From Bifidobacterium margollesii (GTDB lineage: Bacteria; Actinomycetota; Actinomycetes; Actinomycetales; Bifidobacteriaceae), in contig NZ_NMWU01000029.1 of NCBI RefSeq assembly GCF_002860355.1, forward strand, positions 84,697-148,696: a DNA stretch of 64,000 nucleotides, given 5' to 3'. Both the position numbers and the translations under genes were made by a program. The notes under the pieces were generated by a model. That model saw only the letters and a program-made list of their open reading frames with translations, was not told the origin of the DNA and did not search any database. Of the stretch, positions 62,937-64,000 are shown in pieces. Position 1 is the stretch's first letter. Each line of letters begins with the position of its first letter.

Positions 62937-64000
62937 TCCTCAATGAGGCTCTAGAGCTAAGGCTCTAGAGATAACACGCGGTGAACGCGAGATTGAACGG
63001 GTCGCACGCCTCCTCAATGAAGCTCTAGAGCTAAGGCTCTAGAGATCCGGTTCGAGGATCTGCAAAAGGGCGACGTGACCGTTCCTCAATGAAGCTCTAG
63101 AGCTAAGGCTCTAGAGATCGTGGTGGTCTTGCCGGTGCCGCCCTTGCCGTTGATCCTCAATGAAGCTCTAGAGCTAAGGCTCTAGAGATCAGCCACGCGT
63201 CGAGAGCCTCGGGGCGGTATCTCACTCCTCAATGAAGCTCTAGAGCTAAGGCTCTAGAGATGCCTAAATCGCTGTAGAGTCCGTAATTGACCGTTCGTCC
63301 TCAATGAAGCTCTAGAGCTAAGGCTCTAGAGATCCCTGAAATCAAGAGAGCTATCACAGATCGACCACAGTCCTCAATGAAGCTCTAGAGCTAAGGCTCT
63401 AGAGATCGGAGACCCGTCGTCTGCTGGCCGAGGATCCACTGCAATCCTCAATGAAGCTCTAGAGCTAAGGCTCTAGAGATGTGGGCTTGGGCTTCGAAGA
63501 GGCGCCGTTCCACCGCAGTCCTCAATGAAGCTCTAGAGCTAAGGCTCTAGAGATCTTCGACCTGATCATCCACTGTCCGGACCCGCTCAATCCTCAATGA
63601 AGCTCTAGAGCTAAGGCTCTAGAGATGAGATGGGTCTGAAGACCCTCATCCGCCGCAGCTTCAATCCTCAATGAAGCTCTAGAGCTAAGGCTCTAGAGAT
63701 GAGATGGGTCTGAAGACCCTCATCCGCCGCAGCTTCAATCCTCAATGAAGCTCTAGAGCTAAGGCTCTAGAGATATCGAACGAAGCTCCTATCTTGAGGG
63801 AGATTTCGACTTTCCTCAATGAAGCTCTAGAGCTAAGGCTCTAGAGATGCCCATGAACCCCTCGAAACGGAACGTCATGGCGTCCAATCCTCAATGAAGC
63901 TCTAGAGCTAAGGCTCTAGAGATCCATCAGCGTCCCTCCTTGAGTTTGATGGAGTCCAATCCTCAATGAAGCTCTAGAGCTAAGGCTCTAGAGATACTGG
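62937..64000 (-). CRISPR. CRISPR array, 15 visible repeats of 36 bp, continues past the window
   Basis: Repeats start at 62937, 63011, 63083, 63154, 63226, 63298, 63371, 63445, 63519, 63591, 63665, 63739, 63813, 63888 and 63960. The 14 complete spacers are 35-39 bp. All repeats are identical except the first, which has one A-to-G change (position 11 of the repeat). Each repeat holds two copies of the palindrome ctctagag that form a 9-bp stem around a 4-nt loop. In the minus sense the repeat ends ATTGAGGA, like the ATTGAAAC handle of type I/III arrays. This and the degenerate left-end repeat indicate leftward transcription, with leader and cas genes beyond 64000. Spacers 10 and 11 are identical. 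Subtype undecided. Confidence 0.98.

Noticed and set aside
62937-64000. Type II (Cas9) assignment of the array from its 36-bp repeats
   Set aside because: Spacers are 35-39 bp instead of about 30, the repeat has a strong hairpin and a type I/III-like handle, and no anti-repeat is seen nearby. Left undecided between type I and III subtypes.
1-64000. tRNA genes, insertion sequences, prophage
   Set aside because: I read the larger gaps on both strands and saw no cloverleaf, no transposase or integrase other than XerD, and no phage structural gene.

Overview
The window reads as chromosome of a high-GC actinobacterium, almost certainly a Bifidobacterium. This rests on the family look of nearly every protein, the long Lys/Ala-rich tail on IF-3, an actinobacterial-type TPP aptamer, and the xerD-parA-scpA-scpB and tyrS-TPR-HAD-small ORF-tlyA gene orders. 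No database search was possible, so species is not called. Coding density is high, and I saw no insertion sequence, prophage or tRNA gene.

Layout. 0-5 kb: small hypothetical, HAD hydrolase, TetR regulator, and a leftward membrane protein-pheA-tyrA operon (Phe/Tyr synthesis). 4.7-12 kb: leftward typA, scpB, scpA, parA, xerD (chromosome segregation and dimer resolution), then infC-rpmI-rplT with its own promoter, long leader and terminator. 12-20.8 kb: fused membrane/spermidine-synthase-like protein, a VOC protein, a Cof-type HAD, a pair of bacterial PH-domain membrane proteins, a flavin/PNPOx-like protein and a large FtsX-type permease without an ATPase. 20.9-28.8 kb: smc and folC, then aminopeptidase P, NUDIX and a small membrane protein.

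28.8-38 kb is a xylose / xylo-oligosaccharide locus: ROK repressor, xylulokinase, GH43 beta-xylosidase, MFS transporter, LacI repressor and xylose isomerase. It has clear palindromic operators and terminators. The transporter imports the (oligo)saccharide, GH43 releases xylose, XylA isomerises it and XylB phosphorylates it for the phosphoketolase shunt. 38-44 kb is a Dpp/Opp-type peptide ABC transporter (binding lipoprotein, two permeases, fused double ATPase). 44-50 kb holds a second small membrane protein paralogous to the one at 28.5 kb, an AlbA_2/Schlafen-type ATP-binding regulator, an arylsulfate sulfotransferase-like membrane protein and a TrkH/TrkA potassium system.

50-60 kb: leftward tyrS - TPR protein with an extraordinary Arg/Asp/Gly repeat domain - HAD phosphatase - small ORF - tlyA. 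Then a thiazole operon (thiS-thiG-thiF-rhodanese) behind a TPP riboswitch that I identify from sequence, and an HD hydrolase/CmpB-like membrane pair. 60.3-61.1 kb holds a solitary 5S rRNA gene with its own promoter and terminator. argH follows.

The right end (62.94 kb to the edge) is a CRISPR array of 15 visible repeats of 36 bp with 35-39 bp spacers. Its degenerate repeat is at the left, and in the leftward sense the repeats end in an 8-nt tag resembling type I/III handles. Leader and cas genes should therefore lie beyond the right edge. Several spacers read as plasmid/phage coding sequence (ParA Walker A, excisionase-like HTH, phage tail-like).
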